Notes: generated by a model from the letters alone, not told the origin. 64,000 bases of DNA from Catenulispora acidiphila DSM 44928 (GCF_000024025.1 NC_013131.1:7750001-7814000); one strand, 5' to 3'. Counted from the stretch's first letter, positions 44,210 to 53,247 are shown. Program-made: numbers and translations.

Positions 44210-45147
44210 GCCAGCACTTGATCCAGGAAGGTGAGCGTACCGGCATCGGCGTCGAGCCGGGCGCGCACCCCCACCGGATAGGTCTGCATCTGGCAGTTGT
44301 GCCCGATGTTCACCCCGGCGAGCACCGGCACGCCGAGGTCGCCGAAGCGCTCGGCGAGCAGTTGGTCGAGCTGCTCGGGGTCGCCGCATTCGGAGAACGT
44401 GCCCAGGATGATGCCGCGGACGCCGTCCAGGTAGTCCTTGGCACGGCGGAACTGCGTGAATATCCGGTCGAGGCGGAACGGGAGTTCGTCGACGTCCTCC
44501 AGGAACAGGATCGCGTCGCGGACCGGGAACGAGGTGTCCGTGCCGAAGTTCGCCGCGATCAGCGTCGCGGTTCCGCCGAGCGTCAGCCCTTCGGCGACGC
44601 CGGAGACCAGAGCGCGCGAGCCCGGGAAAGTGAGCCGGCTGACCGCCGAGGGCGCGTAGAGGAGCTTCATCAGCTCTTTGAAATCGTATTCGTCAGGGCC
44701 CTGCCAGAAGCCGCTGCACGCCACCATCGGACCGAACAGTGACACCCAGCCGAGCTTGACCGCTATAGCTTCCAGCAAGGCAGTGACATCGGAGTACCCG
44801 ACGACCACTTTCGGCGCGGCGGCGTTGATGCGGCTCCAGTCCATCAACTCCAGCGTGCGCTGCATTCCGTAGCCGCCGCAGGCGAGGAACACCGCGGCGT
44901 ACTTGGGGTCGGTCAGGGCGCGTGTCAGGTCGGCGGCGCGTTCGGCGTCGGTACCCGCCAGGTAGTCATAGAGGCGATCGGCGCGGGTCGTGGCGAACAC
45001 GTCGGGTTTGAGTCCGACGGATTCCATCGCGCGCAAGCCCGATTCCAGCTGCGGCTGACCTGGCACCGGCGAGGAGGCGCAGAGTACTGCGACGCTATCC
45101 CCCGGTTTGAGCGCGGGCGGGCGAAGCAGGGTTCGAAGCCCGGTCAT
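44200..45147 (-). CDS. LD-carboxypeptidase (peptidase S66)
   Basis: 315 aa, ATG overlapping the M20 gene stop by 4 bases (ATGA). S66 serine peptidases remove terminal D-amino acids from muropeptides during wall recycling. Seen: LKPGDSVAVLCASSPV at the start, FLACGGYGMQRTLELMDW, the nucleophile region VVGYSDVTALLEAI, ILFLEDVDELPFRLDR with the Glu, and NIGHNCQMQTYPVG with the His. Third gene of a minus-strand operon with M20 and S9 peptidases. Confidence 0.92.
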   Translation of the reverse strand: MTGLRTLLRPPALKPGDSVAVLCASSPVPGQPQLESGLRAMESVGLKPDVFATTRADRLYDYLAGTDAERAADLTRALTDPKYAAVFLACGGYGMQRTLELMDWSRINAAAPKVVVGYSDVTALLEAIAVKLGWVSLFGPMVACSGFWQGPDEYDFKELMKLLYAPSAVSRLTFPGSRALVSGVAEGLTLGGTATLIAANFGTDTSFPVRDAILFLEDVDELPFRLDRIFTQFRRAKDYLDGVRGIILGTFSECGDPEQLDQLLAERFGDLGVPVLAGVNIGHNCQMQTYPVGVRARLDADAGTLTFLDQVLAQG

Positions 45148-46550
45148 GCGCGCGTCCCGGGGTCGGTCATCAGGTAGGTGGCCAGGACACCGGAGCCGAA
45201 GGCCAGACTGTCGGTGAGGACGTGCTCGTCGACGCCGTGGACGTACTGCCAGGCGTTGAAATCCTTGGGAGTGCGTCCTGGGACGAAGCCGAAGCCGGGG
45301 ATGCCGATCTTGGCGAAGGCCTTGGCGTCGGTGCCGCCGGTCATGCAGAACGGCAGGACGAGCGCCTCGGGGTCGAAGGCGCGCAGGGCGGCGGCGATCG
45401 CGGCGAAGTCCGGGGCGGTGAAGTCGGCGCTGACCGGCGCGCTGTGGTCGCCGACGCGGGTGGCGTCCGGGCCGAGGAGAGCGTCGACGGTGGCGAAGAA
45501 CTCGGCCTCGGTGCCCGGCAGCAGGCGGCCGTCCAGGGCGACGCTGGCCTCGGAGGGAATGACGTTGTGCTTGTAGCCGGCACGCAGCATTGTCGGGTTG
45601 ACCGAGTTGCGCAGGGTGTCGGCGAGCAGCGGGGCGGCGGCTCCGAGTCCGGACAGGTCTTGCGGGGAGATCTCGCGGCCGAAGTGCTCGGACAGGCCGT
45701 CCAACAGGGCTCTGACGATCGGGACGACCCGGACCGGCCATTCGTACTCTGCGAAGCGCGTGATCAGCGCGGCGAGCTTGGCGATCGCGTTGTCGTCGTT
45801 GCGGCGGGAGCCGTGCCCGGCGGTGCCGCGCATCGTCACGGTCATCCACGCGCTGCCGCGCTCCCCCGCCGCGATCGGGTACAGGCGCGCGCCGTCGGAC
45901 AGGTGCACCGAGTGCCCGCCGGACTCGCTGATCGCGCTCGCCACGCCCTCGAACAGGTCGGGGTGCTCGCGGCACAGGAAGCCGGCGCCGAAGTCGCCGG
46001 TGTCCTCCTCGTCGGCGACGAACGCCATGACGATGTCGCGCGGCGGCCGCTGCCCGGTGCGGGCCAGGTGCTGGACGAACGCGAGCATCATCGCGTCCAT
46101 GTCCTTCATGTCCAGCGCGCCGCGTCCCCAGACCGCGCCGTCGCGGACGTCGCCGGAGAAGGGGTAGGACCGCCAGTCGGCGGGCTCGGCCGGGACGACG
46201 TCGAGGTGGCCGTGGACCAGCAGCGCGGGCGCGCCGGGGTCGGTGCCGGGGATGCGGACCACGGTGTTCGCGCGGCGGGGCGCCGATTCCAGGACGATCG
46301 GATCGAAGCCGGCGTCGGTGATCTGCTCGGCGACCCATTCGGCGCAGGCGCGCTCGCCGCGGCTCTCGCCGGCGCCGAAGTTGCTGGTGTCGAAGCGGAT
46401 CAGGCGGGAGCAGGCGGCGACGGTGTCGGCGGCGAGCTTTTCCAGGTCGGCTTCGGCGGGGCGGGGTGTGGCGGCGGAAGCCCTGGTGTGAGGAATGCGA
46501 ATGCCGGGGGTCTGAATCTCAGGAGTCTGTGTGTCAGGGCTCTCGGTCAC
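45144..46550 (-). CDS. M20-family metallopeptidase
   Basis: 468 aa from GTG (46548-46550), which overlaps the S9 gene stop by 4 bases (GTGA) and has GGAG upstream. Two-zinc peptidase/deacylase: LLVHGHLDVVPAEPADW (first ligand), WGRGALDMKDMDAMML, VADEEDTGDFGAGFL (catalytic Glu), TAGHGSRRNDDNAI in the dimer lid, and TGGTDAKAFAKIGIPGFGF with the last ligand nearby (QYVHGVDEHV). Likely removes N-acyl or N-terminal residues from small peptides. Cytosolic. Confidence 0.93.
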   Translation of the reverse strand: MTESPDTQTPEIQTPGIRIPHTRASAATPRPAEADLEKLAADTVAACSRLIRFDTSNFGAGESRGERACAEWVAEQITDAGFDPIVLESAPRRANTVVRIPGTDPGAPALLVHGHLDVVPAEPADWRSYPFSGDVRDGAVWGRGALDMKDMDAMMLAFVQHLARTGQRPPRDIVMAFVADEEDTGDFGAGFLCREHPDLFEGVASAISESGGHSVHLSDGARLYPIAAGERGSAWMTVTMRGTAGHGSRRNDDNAIAKLAALITRFAEYEWPVRVVPIVRALLDGLSEHFGREISPQDLSGLGAAAPLLADTLRNSVNPTMLRAGYKHNVIPSEASVALDGRLLPGTEAEFFATVDALLGPDATRVGDHSAPVSADFTAPDFAAIAAALRAFDPEALVLPFCMTGGTDAKAFAKIGIPGFGFVPGRTPKDFNAWQYVHGVDEHVLTDSLAFGSGVLATYLMTDPGTRA

Positions 46551-48538
46551 TTGCCCGCTCCGAGGACGTCGGCGTACAGGTCGAGTTCGGCTTGCAGGCA
46601 CACGGACATCGTCTCGTCCTTGCGGAAGCCGTGCCCCTCGCCGGGGAACCGGTGATAGGCGCGGACCAGCCCGGGGTTGACCCTCTCGACCGCCCACACC
46701 AACCGGTCAGCCTGGTCCGGGCGGCAGATCACGTCGTCCAGACCCTGCAGCATGATGAACGGCGCGGTGATCTCCGCGGCGTGGGCCAGCGGCGAGACCT
46801 TGGCGAAGCGCTCGGCGTCCTTGTCCGGATCGCCGATCAGGTAGTGGACATAGCGGCTCTCGAAGTCGTGGGTCTGCTCGTCGAACCAGGTCCCGGGGTC
46901 GCTGATCGGGAAGTAGACGGTCCCGCAGGCGAAGTAGTCGCTGTGCGCGAGCGCCGCCAGGGTGGCCCAGCCGCCGGCCGAGCCGCCGCGGATGCCGGTG
47001 CGCCGCGGGTCCGCGAGCCCGGCGTCGGCCAGGGCGCGCGCCACGGCGACCGAATCCTCGACGTCGGTGACGCCCCAGGTGTGGCGCAGGCGGTCGCGGT
47101 AGGCGCGGCCGTAGCCGGTGGAGCCGCCGTAGTCGACCGAGGCGACGGCGTAGCCGCGGGAGGTGAACAGCGCGAAGGCCAGGTGGCGCGTGGCGACGGT
47201 GCTGCTGGTCGGGCCGCCGTGGACGTCGATCAGCAGCGGCGGCGGGGTGTCGGACGGGCCGCGGTACCCGGGATTGGTCGGCGGGTGGTAGATGTACGGG
47301 ACCTGCCAGCCGCCCTCGACCTGGACGTGGCGGCGTTCGGGGACGCCGACCCAGGCTTCGTGGGGGTACTCGGCGCGCTCGACGCAGCGGACGGTGTCGC
47401 GGCGCGCAACGTCGATGCGCAGCGGGGTCGAGGGTTCGGTGGCGCTGGCGGCGACGACGGCGATCGAGCCGGCGCTGCCGGACACGGAGCTGGCGAACTC
47501 GGTCCACCCCGGCGCGAGGTCGGTGGTCTCGCCGGTCTCGGGGTCCCACAGGATCAGCGTCTCGTCGCCGAGGCTGCGGCGCAGGACCACGCCGGCGTCG
47601 GTGACCGCGAAGGAGGTGGAGCCGACGCGCCAGATGGCGTGGCCGCACTCGGTCTGCGTCGGGAAGACGTTGGTCGCGGTCGTCTCCTCCCCGGCGAGGT
47701 CGACGCGGAACAGGTTCCACCAGCCGTCGGGATCGGCGAGCGCGTACAGGGTGTCCGCGTCGGCCCATTCCGCCTGCGCGACGGAGACTTGTGTGTCGAT
47801 GCTGCCCTGGCTGTCGACGCCGCCGCTGCCCTCGTCGCCGCCGAGCACCCGGACCGGCGCGACCGCGACGCCGTCGAGGATCGAGGCGACCATCAGGTCG
47901 GTGGTCTCCCACGGCATCACGGGGTGGTTCCAGCCGAGCCAGGACAGCCGCGTGCCGTCGGGACTGAGGCGGATCGTCGACAGGAAGTGGTGCGAGCGGG
48001 CCACGATGCGCAGCGCGTCCGGATCCTCGGCGGCGGCGCCGGACAGCGGGATCGCGACGATCTCGCGCGTGGTGCGCGGCGCGGGGTCGGTCAGCCGGTT
48101 CGTCTGGGGGATCTCGTAGACCTCGCGGATCGCCCAAATCTCGGTTCCGGTCGGGCCCAGGATCATGTCGGAGTAGTTGGAGCAGCGGACGCCGTCTGGG
48201 TCGGCGGGCGTCAGCGGGACCGGGACGTCGGCGAGCCGATACAGCCGCTGATCGCGGGAGCAGGAGAACACCGCGAGGTCGGGCGTGGCGAGGTAGGGAC
48301 GGCCGCCGTATCCGATGGCCTTGTTGCCGACCGGCCAGTCCGCTCCCAGCACCGAACCGACCTCGCCGTCCGCGCCGCGGCGCATCAGACCCACGGTCGC
48401 CGTCGCCGGATCCGGCGCGCACCACCAGGTCTGCTCGCCGACGACCGAGGGCCACTGCGGCGCGCCGGGCGCGGCGGCGACGTCCTCGGGCGTGATCGGC
48501 GAGGGCCAGCTGCCGTAAGGCTTGTCGACCTTTGTCAC
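46547..48538 (-). CDS. S9-family prolyl oligopeptidase-type peptidase
   Basis: 663 aa, GTG (48536-48538) with AAGGAG upstream. N-terminal seven-bladed propeller (residues ~50-380, e.g. LSPDGTRLSWLGWNHP, NLFRVDLAG), then an alpha/beta hydrolase: LLIDVHGGPTSS (oxyanion), VASVDYGGSTGYGRAYRD, nucleophile RGGSAGGWATLA, acid LQGLDDVICRPDQ, and HRFPGEGHGFR with the His. Acyl-peptide-hydrolase-like, probably cytosolic (no signal peptide). First gene of the three-gene peptidase operon. Confidence 0.94.
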   Translation of the reverse strand: MTKVDKPYGSWPSPITPEDVAAAPGAPQWPSVVGEQTWWCAPDPATATVGLMRRGADGEVGSVLGADWPVGNKAIGYGGRPYLATPDLAVFSCSRDQRLYRLADVPVPLTPADPDGVRCSNYSDMILGPTGTEIWAIREVYEIPQTNRLTDPAPRTTREIVAIPLSGAAAEDPDALRIVARSHHFLSTIRLSPDGTRLSWLGWNHPVMPWETTDLMVASILDGVAVAPVRVLGGDEGSGGVDSQGSIDTQVSVAQAEWADADTLYALADPDGWWNLFRVDLAGEETTATNVFPTQTECGHAIWRVGSTSFAVTDAGVVLRRSLGDETLILWDPETGETTDLAPGWTEFASSVSGSAGSIAVVAASATEPSTPLRIDVARRDTVRCVERAEYPHEAWVGVPERRHVQVEGGWQVPYIYHPPTNPGYRGPSDTPPPLLIDVHGGPTSSTVATRHLAFALFTSRGYAVASVDYGGSTGYGRAYRDRLRHTWGVTDVEDSVAVARALADAGLADPRRTGIRGGSAGGWATLAALAHSDYFACGTVYFPISDPGTWFDEQTHDFESRYVHYLIGDPDKDAERFAKVSPLAHAAEITAPFIMLQGLDDVICRPDQADRLVWAVERVNPGLVRAYHRFPGEGHGFRKDETMSVCLQAELDLYADVLGAGK

Positions 48539-48572
48539 GGAGTCTCCTTGGCTCGGTCGGTGGTGCGGGTGC

Positions 48573-48636
48573 GGTGTTTTGGGTCTGTTCGGTGCTCTGA
48601 GTCTGTTCGTTGTTCTGGGTCTGTGCGGTGCTCCGG
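48573..48636. repeat. 18-bp tandem repeat between divergent operons
   Basis: Three full units at 48573, 48591 and 48609 plus a partial fourth, consensus GGTGCTCTGGGTCTGTTC. It lies between the S9 gene and the divergent decarboxylase gene, near where promoters should be. Confidence 0.85.
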
Positions 48637-48758
48637 CTGCGGCGTCAGCCTTCCCGCCGGAGGCGGATCGGCAAGGCGTCTGCCGGGTTTTGGAGTGTGA
48701 GCGGCGAGGTTTTCGAGGCTCGCAGCCCCGGCGGCGTCCAGGTCCCACGCTGGGTCGC

Positions 48759-50081
48759 GTGACCCATGACCACCATGCCCGCCGTATCCGCCGGGACCGA
48801 GCCGTGCACGCCGCGGTCGCCCAGGACCTGCTCGATCCGCATGCCACACCGGTCGCGGCGTTCGTCGACCTGCAAGGGATCGAGCAGACGGCGGCGGAGC
48901 TGCGGGCCGCCTGGCCGCGCGAGACGGAGGTGCTGCACGCCTTCGCCGCCAAGGCGAACCCGATGGTGCCGATCCTCGCGCTGCTGCTCCGGCACGGCCT
49001 CGGCTGCGAGGTGAGCAGCCCCGGGGAGCTGGCGCAGGCGCGCGCCGCCGGGTTCCCGATGGCGCGGGTTGTGCTCGACTCGCCGGCGAAGACCCAGGCC
49101 GAGCTGGCGGTCGCGCTGCGGGACGGCATCGCGCTGAACATCGACAACTTCGAGGAACTGGAGCGCGTGGACCGCCTGGTCGCCGACGGCGCGGCGGCGG
49201 TGCGGGTCGGCGTACGGATCAACCCGCAGGTGGGGATCGGGTCGATCGAGGCGATGTCGACGGCCGGGCGGACGACGAAGTTCGGCATCGCGATGGCCGA
49301 CCCGGGCAACCGGCAACGGCTGCTCGCGGCGTACGCGGCCCGGCCGTGGCTGCGCTGGGTCCACGTCCACGTCGGCTCGCAGGGCATCCCGCTGGAGCTG
49401 AACGCGGCGGGCGTCGCCGAGGCGGTGCGCTTCGCGCAGGAGGTCAACGCGCGGCGGGACGGGCAGATCGAGGGCATCGATATCGGTGGCGGGCTGCCGG
49501 TCGACTTCAGCACGGACGGGGACAGTCCCACCTTCGCCGATCATGTGGCGGTCTTGCGGGACGCCGCGCCGGAGTTGTTCACCGGCGGGTTCAAGGTGGT
49601 GACGGAGTACGGCCGCTCGGTGATGACGAAGAACGGCTTCATCGCCTCACGCGTGGAGTACACGAAGCGCACTGGCGGGCGCGCTATAGCGTTGACGCAC
49701 GCGGGGGCACAGGTGGCGGCGCGTACTGTGTTCGCTCCTAAGTCCTGGCCACTGCGGGTGCTTGCTTATGACCGCCATGGGCTGCCCAGTACTGCGGAGC
49801 TGGAAGTGCAGGACGTCGCGGGACCGTGCTGCTTCGCCGGGGACCTCGTGGCTCGGGAGCGCAAGCTGCCGCGGCTCGCTACGGAGGACATCGTGGTCGT
49901 GCCGGATACAGGTGCGTACTACTTCTCCTCGCCGTTCCAGTACAACAGTCTGCCGATGCCGCCGGTGTTCGGGTTCGAGGTGTCGGACGGGGATGTGGTG
50001 CGGTTCCATGTGCTGCGCGCCGCGGAGAGCCTCGATGAGGTGGTGGCCCGGAGCGGGGTGCTGCCGGCGAGTCTGCGGTGA
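48759..50081 (+). CDS. Fold-type III PLP decarboxylase/racemase-like enzyme (DAPDC/Y4yA-like)
   Basis: 440 aa from GTG 48759; ribosome-binding site weak. Same fold as LysA but clearly different: LHAFAAKANPMVPILALLLRHGLGCEVSSPGEL with the PLP lysine in AFAAKAN, HVHVGSQGIPLELNAAGVAEAV, IDIGGGLPVDF, VVTEYGRSVMTKNGF, GPCCFAGD, and DTGAYYFSSPFQYNSLP instead of the usual GAY-x-x-S-NYN ending. Overlaps the next gene by 4 bases (GTGA), so it is co-translated with an N-acyl-D-amino-acid deacylase. Likely acts on a free D- or unusual amino acid released by that partner (inference). Confidence 0.85.
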   Translation: MTHDHHARRIRRDRAVHAAVAQDLLDPHATPVAAFVDLQGIEQTAAELRAAWPRETEVLHAFAAKANPMVPILALLLRHGLGCEVSSPGELAQARAAGFPMARVVLDSPAKTQAELAVALRDGIALNIDNFEELERVDRLVADGAAAVRVGVRINPQVGIGSIEAMSTAGRTTKFGIAMADPGNRQRLLAAYAARPWLRWVHVHVGSQGIPLELNAAGVAEAVRFAQEVNARRDGQIEGIDIGGGLPVDFSTDGDSPTFADHVAVLRDAAPELFTGGFKVVTEYGRSVMTKNGFIASRVEYTKRTGGRAIALTHAGAQVAARTVFAPKSWPLRVLAYDRHGLPSTAELEVQDVAGPCCFAGDLVARERKLPRLATEDIVVVPDTGAYYFSSPFQYNSLPMPPVFGFEVSDGDVVRFHVLRAAESLDEVVARSGVLPASLR

Positions 50082-51628
50082 GCGGGTTCTCGCTGGTGCT
50101 GCGCGGCGGGCTCGTCGCCGACGGGACTGGCGCGCCATTGGTCCCGGCGGATGTGGCGGTGTCTCGCGGGCGGGTCACAGTGCTGCCTCCCGGAACGTTC
50201 CCTCATGATGCCGGTCCCTTTACCGAACTCATCGACGTCTCAGGCTTGGTCGTCGCTCCGGGCTTCATCGACGCGCATACACACTCGGACACTGCTTCCA
50301 TCGACGCTGCGGAAGGCTTACTCGATGAGGCGCAGGTATATGCCTCGGTCCTCCAGGGGGTGACGACGGAGATCGCGGGGAACTGCGGTCATAGTGCGTT
50401 TCCCGGGAGGTATGCGGGGTTCGACGCCTTAGGGCGCGCGCATAGCGTTGTCGGGCGGGCGAACCACTTGGCGTCCCTGGTAGGGCACGGGACTCTGCGC
50501 GCTGCGGTGGTCGGGGAGGAGGCGCGCGCTGCTCGTGCGGCGGAGATCGCTTGGATGGCGGAAGCGCTAGACGAAGCTCTAACGGCGGGCGCAGTCGGGT
50601 TCTCTACTGGGCTCATCTACACGCCAGGCTCTTATGCGGATACTGCGGAGATCACTGCGTTGGCGGCAGTCGCGGCGCGCCATGGGAAGCCTTATGTGAC
50701 GCACCTGCGGGACGAGATGTCGGGTGTCGAGGGCGCCCTAGAGGAAGCGGTCGCTATAGCGCGGGACAGTGGCGCGGCGCTGCACGTGTCACACCACAAG
50801 ACGGCTGGGAAGTACGCATGGGGACGTACCGAGGTAACGCTGGCGCGGCTGGCTGCGCTTCGGGAGTCGGGGATGGATGTGACGTGCGACGTCTATCCCT
50901 ATACAGCCGGCAGTACGGCACTAGCTGCGATGCTGCCTCCCTGGGCTCATGACGGCGGCAAGGACCAACTACTGAAGCGCCTACGCGACCCGGCTCAGCG
51001 CGATTCCCTGCGCAAGGCGATCGCCGAAGGCGTCCCCGGCTGGGAGAACACGGTCGGCAACGGCGGCTGGGACCGCATCGCCGTCGCTGGCGCCCCCCAC
51101 CACCCCACCTACCAGGGCCACACCATCGCCGAACTCGCCGCAGCCGCAGGCACGGACGCGCTCGACCTGGTAGCGGACCTCCTCCTCGGCGAAGACGGCG
51201 ACGTAACGATCATCAGCCACTCCATGCGCGAAGACGACGTCCAACGCGTCCTGACAGCCCCCTTCACCATGATCGGCTCCGACGGCGTCCCCACCCCCGG
51301 CCTCCCCCACCCCCGCTGGGCCGGCACCTTCACCCGCGTCCTAGGCCACTACACCCGCGACCTCAACCTCCTCCCCCTCCCCGAAGCAATCCGCAAAATG
51401 ACCACCGCCCCAGCCACCCGCTTCAACCTCCCCCACCGAGGCACCCTCCGCACCGGCGCCCACGCGGACATCACAGTCTTCGACCCAGCGCACGTAGCCG
51501 ACCGAGCAACCTTCGCCGAACCCCGCAGGACACCAGAAGGAGTCCACCTGGTCATAGTCGACGGCACAATCGTGGTCCGCGACGGAGCCCTAACCGGCGC
51601 ACGCCCAGGACAGGTGTTGAGGTGCTGA
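50078..51628 (+). CDS. N-acyl-D-amino-acid deacylase (amidohydrolase)
   Basis: 516 aa, GTG overlapping the preceding stop codon. Amidohydrolase-superfamily metal enzyme, D-aminoacylase type: VVAPGFIDAHTHSDTAS (first metal ligands), VTTEIAGNCGHSAFP with the bridging Cys, GAVGFSTGLIYTPGSYADT, VTHLRDEM, LHVSHHKTAGKYAWG, MIGSDGVPTPGLPHPRWAGTFTRVLG. The N-terminal strand SLVLRGGLVADGTGAP is typical. Releases D-amino acids from N-acylated forms. Third codon positions switch visibly from mixed to strongly C-ended after about 50930. Confidence 0.93.
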   Translation: MSGFSLVLRGGLVADGTGAPLVPADVAVSRGRVTVLPPGTFPHDAGPFTELIDVSGLVVAPGFIDAHTHSDTASIDAAEGLLDEAQVYASVLQGVTTEIAGNCGHSAFPGRYAGFDALGRAHSVVGRANHLASLVGHGTLRAAVVGEEARAARAAEIAWMAEALDEALTAGAVGFSTGLIYTPGSYADTAEITALAAVAARHGKPYVTHLRDEMSGVEGALEEAVAIARDSGAALHVSHHKTAGKYAWGRTEVTLARLAALRESGMDVTCDVYPYTAGSTALAAMLPPWAHDGGKDQLLKRLRDPAQRDSLRKAIAEGVPGWENTVGNGGWDRIAVAGAPHHPTYQGHTIAELAAAAGTDALDLVADLLLGEDGDVTIISHSMREDDVQRVLTAPFTMIGSDGVPTPGLPHPRWAGTFTRVLGHYTRDLNLLPLPEAIRKMTTAPATRFNLPHRGTLRTGAHADITVFDPAHVADRATFAEPRRTPEGVHLVIVDGTIVVRDGALTGARPGQVLRC

Positions 51629-51644
51629 GAACAACACGGCAGCA

Positions 51645-52434
51645 CTCAAGCAGCAGCCACACAGACGGAGACGGTCGCGCAGTCAGCACTCGAGCAGCAG
51701 CCGATGCAGCAGCGCGAACTAGCCGCGCCGATGCCCAGCCAGCGGCGAACAGATGATGGCGCGGCAATGCTCAAGCAGCAGGCAAGCAGCAGCTGGCGCG
51801 GCAATACTCGGGACGGCCAGTGAGTAGGAGCTGGTGCAGCGAGCACAAGCTGGCGCGGCGATGCTCGGGCGATGTGCGAGCAGGAGTTGGCGCAATGGCG
51901 CTCGGGCATTGTGCGAGCAGGCGTCGGCGCGGCGATGCTGAGGCAGTCATCGAGCAGAAGCTGGTGCGGCAGGCACAAGCTGGCGCGGCGATGCTCGGGC
52001 GGCACGCGAGCAGGAGTTGGCGCAATGGTGCTCGGGCAGCGTGCGAGCAGAAGTCGGCGCGGCGAGCGCAAACAGGCCCAGCGGTGCTGAGGCGGTCGGC
52101 GAGCAGAAGTTGGTGCGGCAGGTGCAAGCTGGCGAGGCGGTGCTCGGGCAGCGTGCGAACAGGAGTTGGCGCGGCGAACGCAAACAGGCCCGGCGATGCT
52201 GAAGCGGTCGGCGAGCAGAAGTTGGTGCGGCAGGTGCAAGCTGGCGCGGCGATGCTCGGGCAGCGTGCGAGCAGGAGTTGGCGCGGCGAGCGCAAACAGG
52301 CTCGGCGATGCTGAGGCGGTCGGCGAGCAGAAGTTGGTGCGGCAGGTGCAAGCTGGCGCGGCGATGCTCGGGCAGCGTGCGAGTGGGAGTCGCCGTGGTC
52401 ATGCTGGCGCGGCATATGAGCGGGAGGTGTTGTG
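51645..52434. repeat. Modular tandem array of 56-bp and 37-bp units
   Basis: Consensus unit begins GAGCAGGAGTTGGCGCGGC and the full form ends GATGCTCGGGCAGCGTGC. Clear unit starts: 51822, 51878, 51915, 51952, 52008, 52045, 52101, 52157, 52213, 52269, 52325, 52381, 52418; spacings are exactly 56 or 37 (56,37,37,56,37,56,56,56,56,56,56,37). More diverged units start near 51645, 51692, 51747 and 51784. The 37-bp form lacks an internal 19-bp segment. Neither length is a multiple of 3, so the long open frames on both strands are not genes. It fills the space from the deacylase stop to the next ribosome-binding site. Confidence 0.95.
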
Positions 52435-53247
52435 GTGAGCGGCCCTGATTTCCCTGATGTGAGTGCTCTGCCGGGGACTCTCGCGTATGCGGTGCCCGGC
52501 TGGGGCGAGTACTTGGCCGATGAGGTGATGCCGCTGGCCAGTGTTGGGAAGCTGCTGTTGCTTGCTTCGGTGGCGCAGGGTTTTGTGTCCGGCGAGCTGG
52601 ATCCTGGGGAGCCGTTGGGGCTGCTCGAGCAGGACTTCAGTGCGGGCTCGGGGTTGCTGGTCACGTTGTCGCCGCGGCGGTGGACCCTGCTTGACCTGGC
52701 GCGGCTGACCGCTGCCGTCAGTGACAACACCGCTACCAATGCGCTGCTGCGGCGGGTCGGGGTGGAGCGGGTGGCGGCGGATGCTGGGGCGTTGGGGCTG
52801 GAGCGGAGTCGCGTTCTGGATCGGATTCGTGAGCCTCGGCTGGCGGGCCATCCGCCGGCCTTTGCCGTCGGCACGGCGCGCGAGGTGGCGGCGCTCGCGG
52901 CCGTTGCCGCCGGCGATCGGGGGTGGGGTGCGGTGCTTCTGGGGTGGATGGCGGGGTGTCTGGATCGGAGCATGGTGGCTGCCGGGATTGCGCACGATCC
53001 TGAGGACTCGGTGGTGCGTGATGTGCCGTTGTCTGGGCTGTGGGTCGCGAACAAGACTGGCACCGATGTCGGGACGCGCTGCGATGTCGGCGTCGTGCGC
53101 GGCGCGCGGCAGGTTTGCTACGCCGTGCTGACGCGCTGCGCCGCCGGGCGTGAGTTCGACATGGTGCTGGCGATGCGCGATGTCGGCGCCGTGGTGGGGC
53201 GGCTCGCGGGGGCGGGAGGGTCAGCCTCGGCTGAAGCGGACGGCTGA
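52435..53247 (+). CDS. Class A beta-lactamase-like serine hydrolase, no signal peptide
   Basis: 270 aa, GTG 52435 with GGGAGG seven bases upstream (GTG at 52432 is an alternative). All three class A motifs are present: SxxK as ASVGKLLLL near residue 35, SDN as AVSDNTATNALLRR near 97, KTG as VANKTGTDVGTR near 207. The Glu of the omega loop (RIREPRLAGHPP) is plausible. There is no signal peptide, so it would stay cytoplasmic, unlike true resistance enzymes; many actinobacterial relatives act on unknown esters or peptides. The ribosome-binding site is formed by the last unit of the upstream tandem array. Confidence 0.87.
   Translation: MSGPDFPDVSALPGTLAYAVPGWGEYLADEVMPLASVGKLLLLASVAQGFVSGELDPGEPLGLLEQDFSAGSGLLVTLSPRRWTLLDLARLTAAVSDNTATNALLRRVGVERVAADAGALGLERSRVLDRIREPRLAGHPPAFAVGTAREVAALAAVAAGDRGWGAVLLGWMAGCLDRSMVAAGIAHDPEDSVVRDVPLSGLWVANKTGTDVGTRCDVGVVRGARQVCYAVLTRCAAGREFDMVLAMRDVGAVVGRLAGAGGSASAEADG

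Noticed and set aside
48535-48849. 104-codon minus-strand frame with EHRTDP repeats
   Set aside because: The repeats come from the 18-bp DNA array, the rest is antisense to the PLP-enzyme gene, and no ribosome-binding site is seen.
51646-52402. Several 60-430-codon frames on both strands of the tandem array
   Set aside because: The 56- and 37-bp units are not multiples of three and rotate the frame; the products are repeats of the DNA unit without family resemblance.
51822-52418. CRISPR array
   Set aside because: Units are adjacent with no unique spacers, and no cas genes are present.
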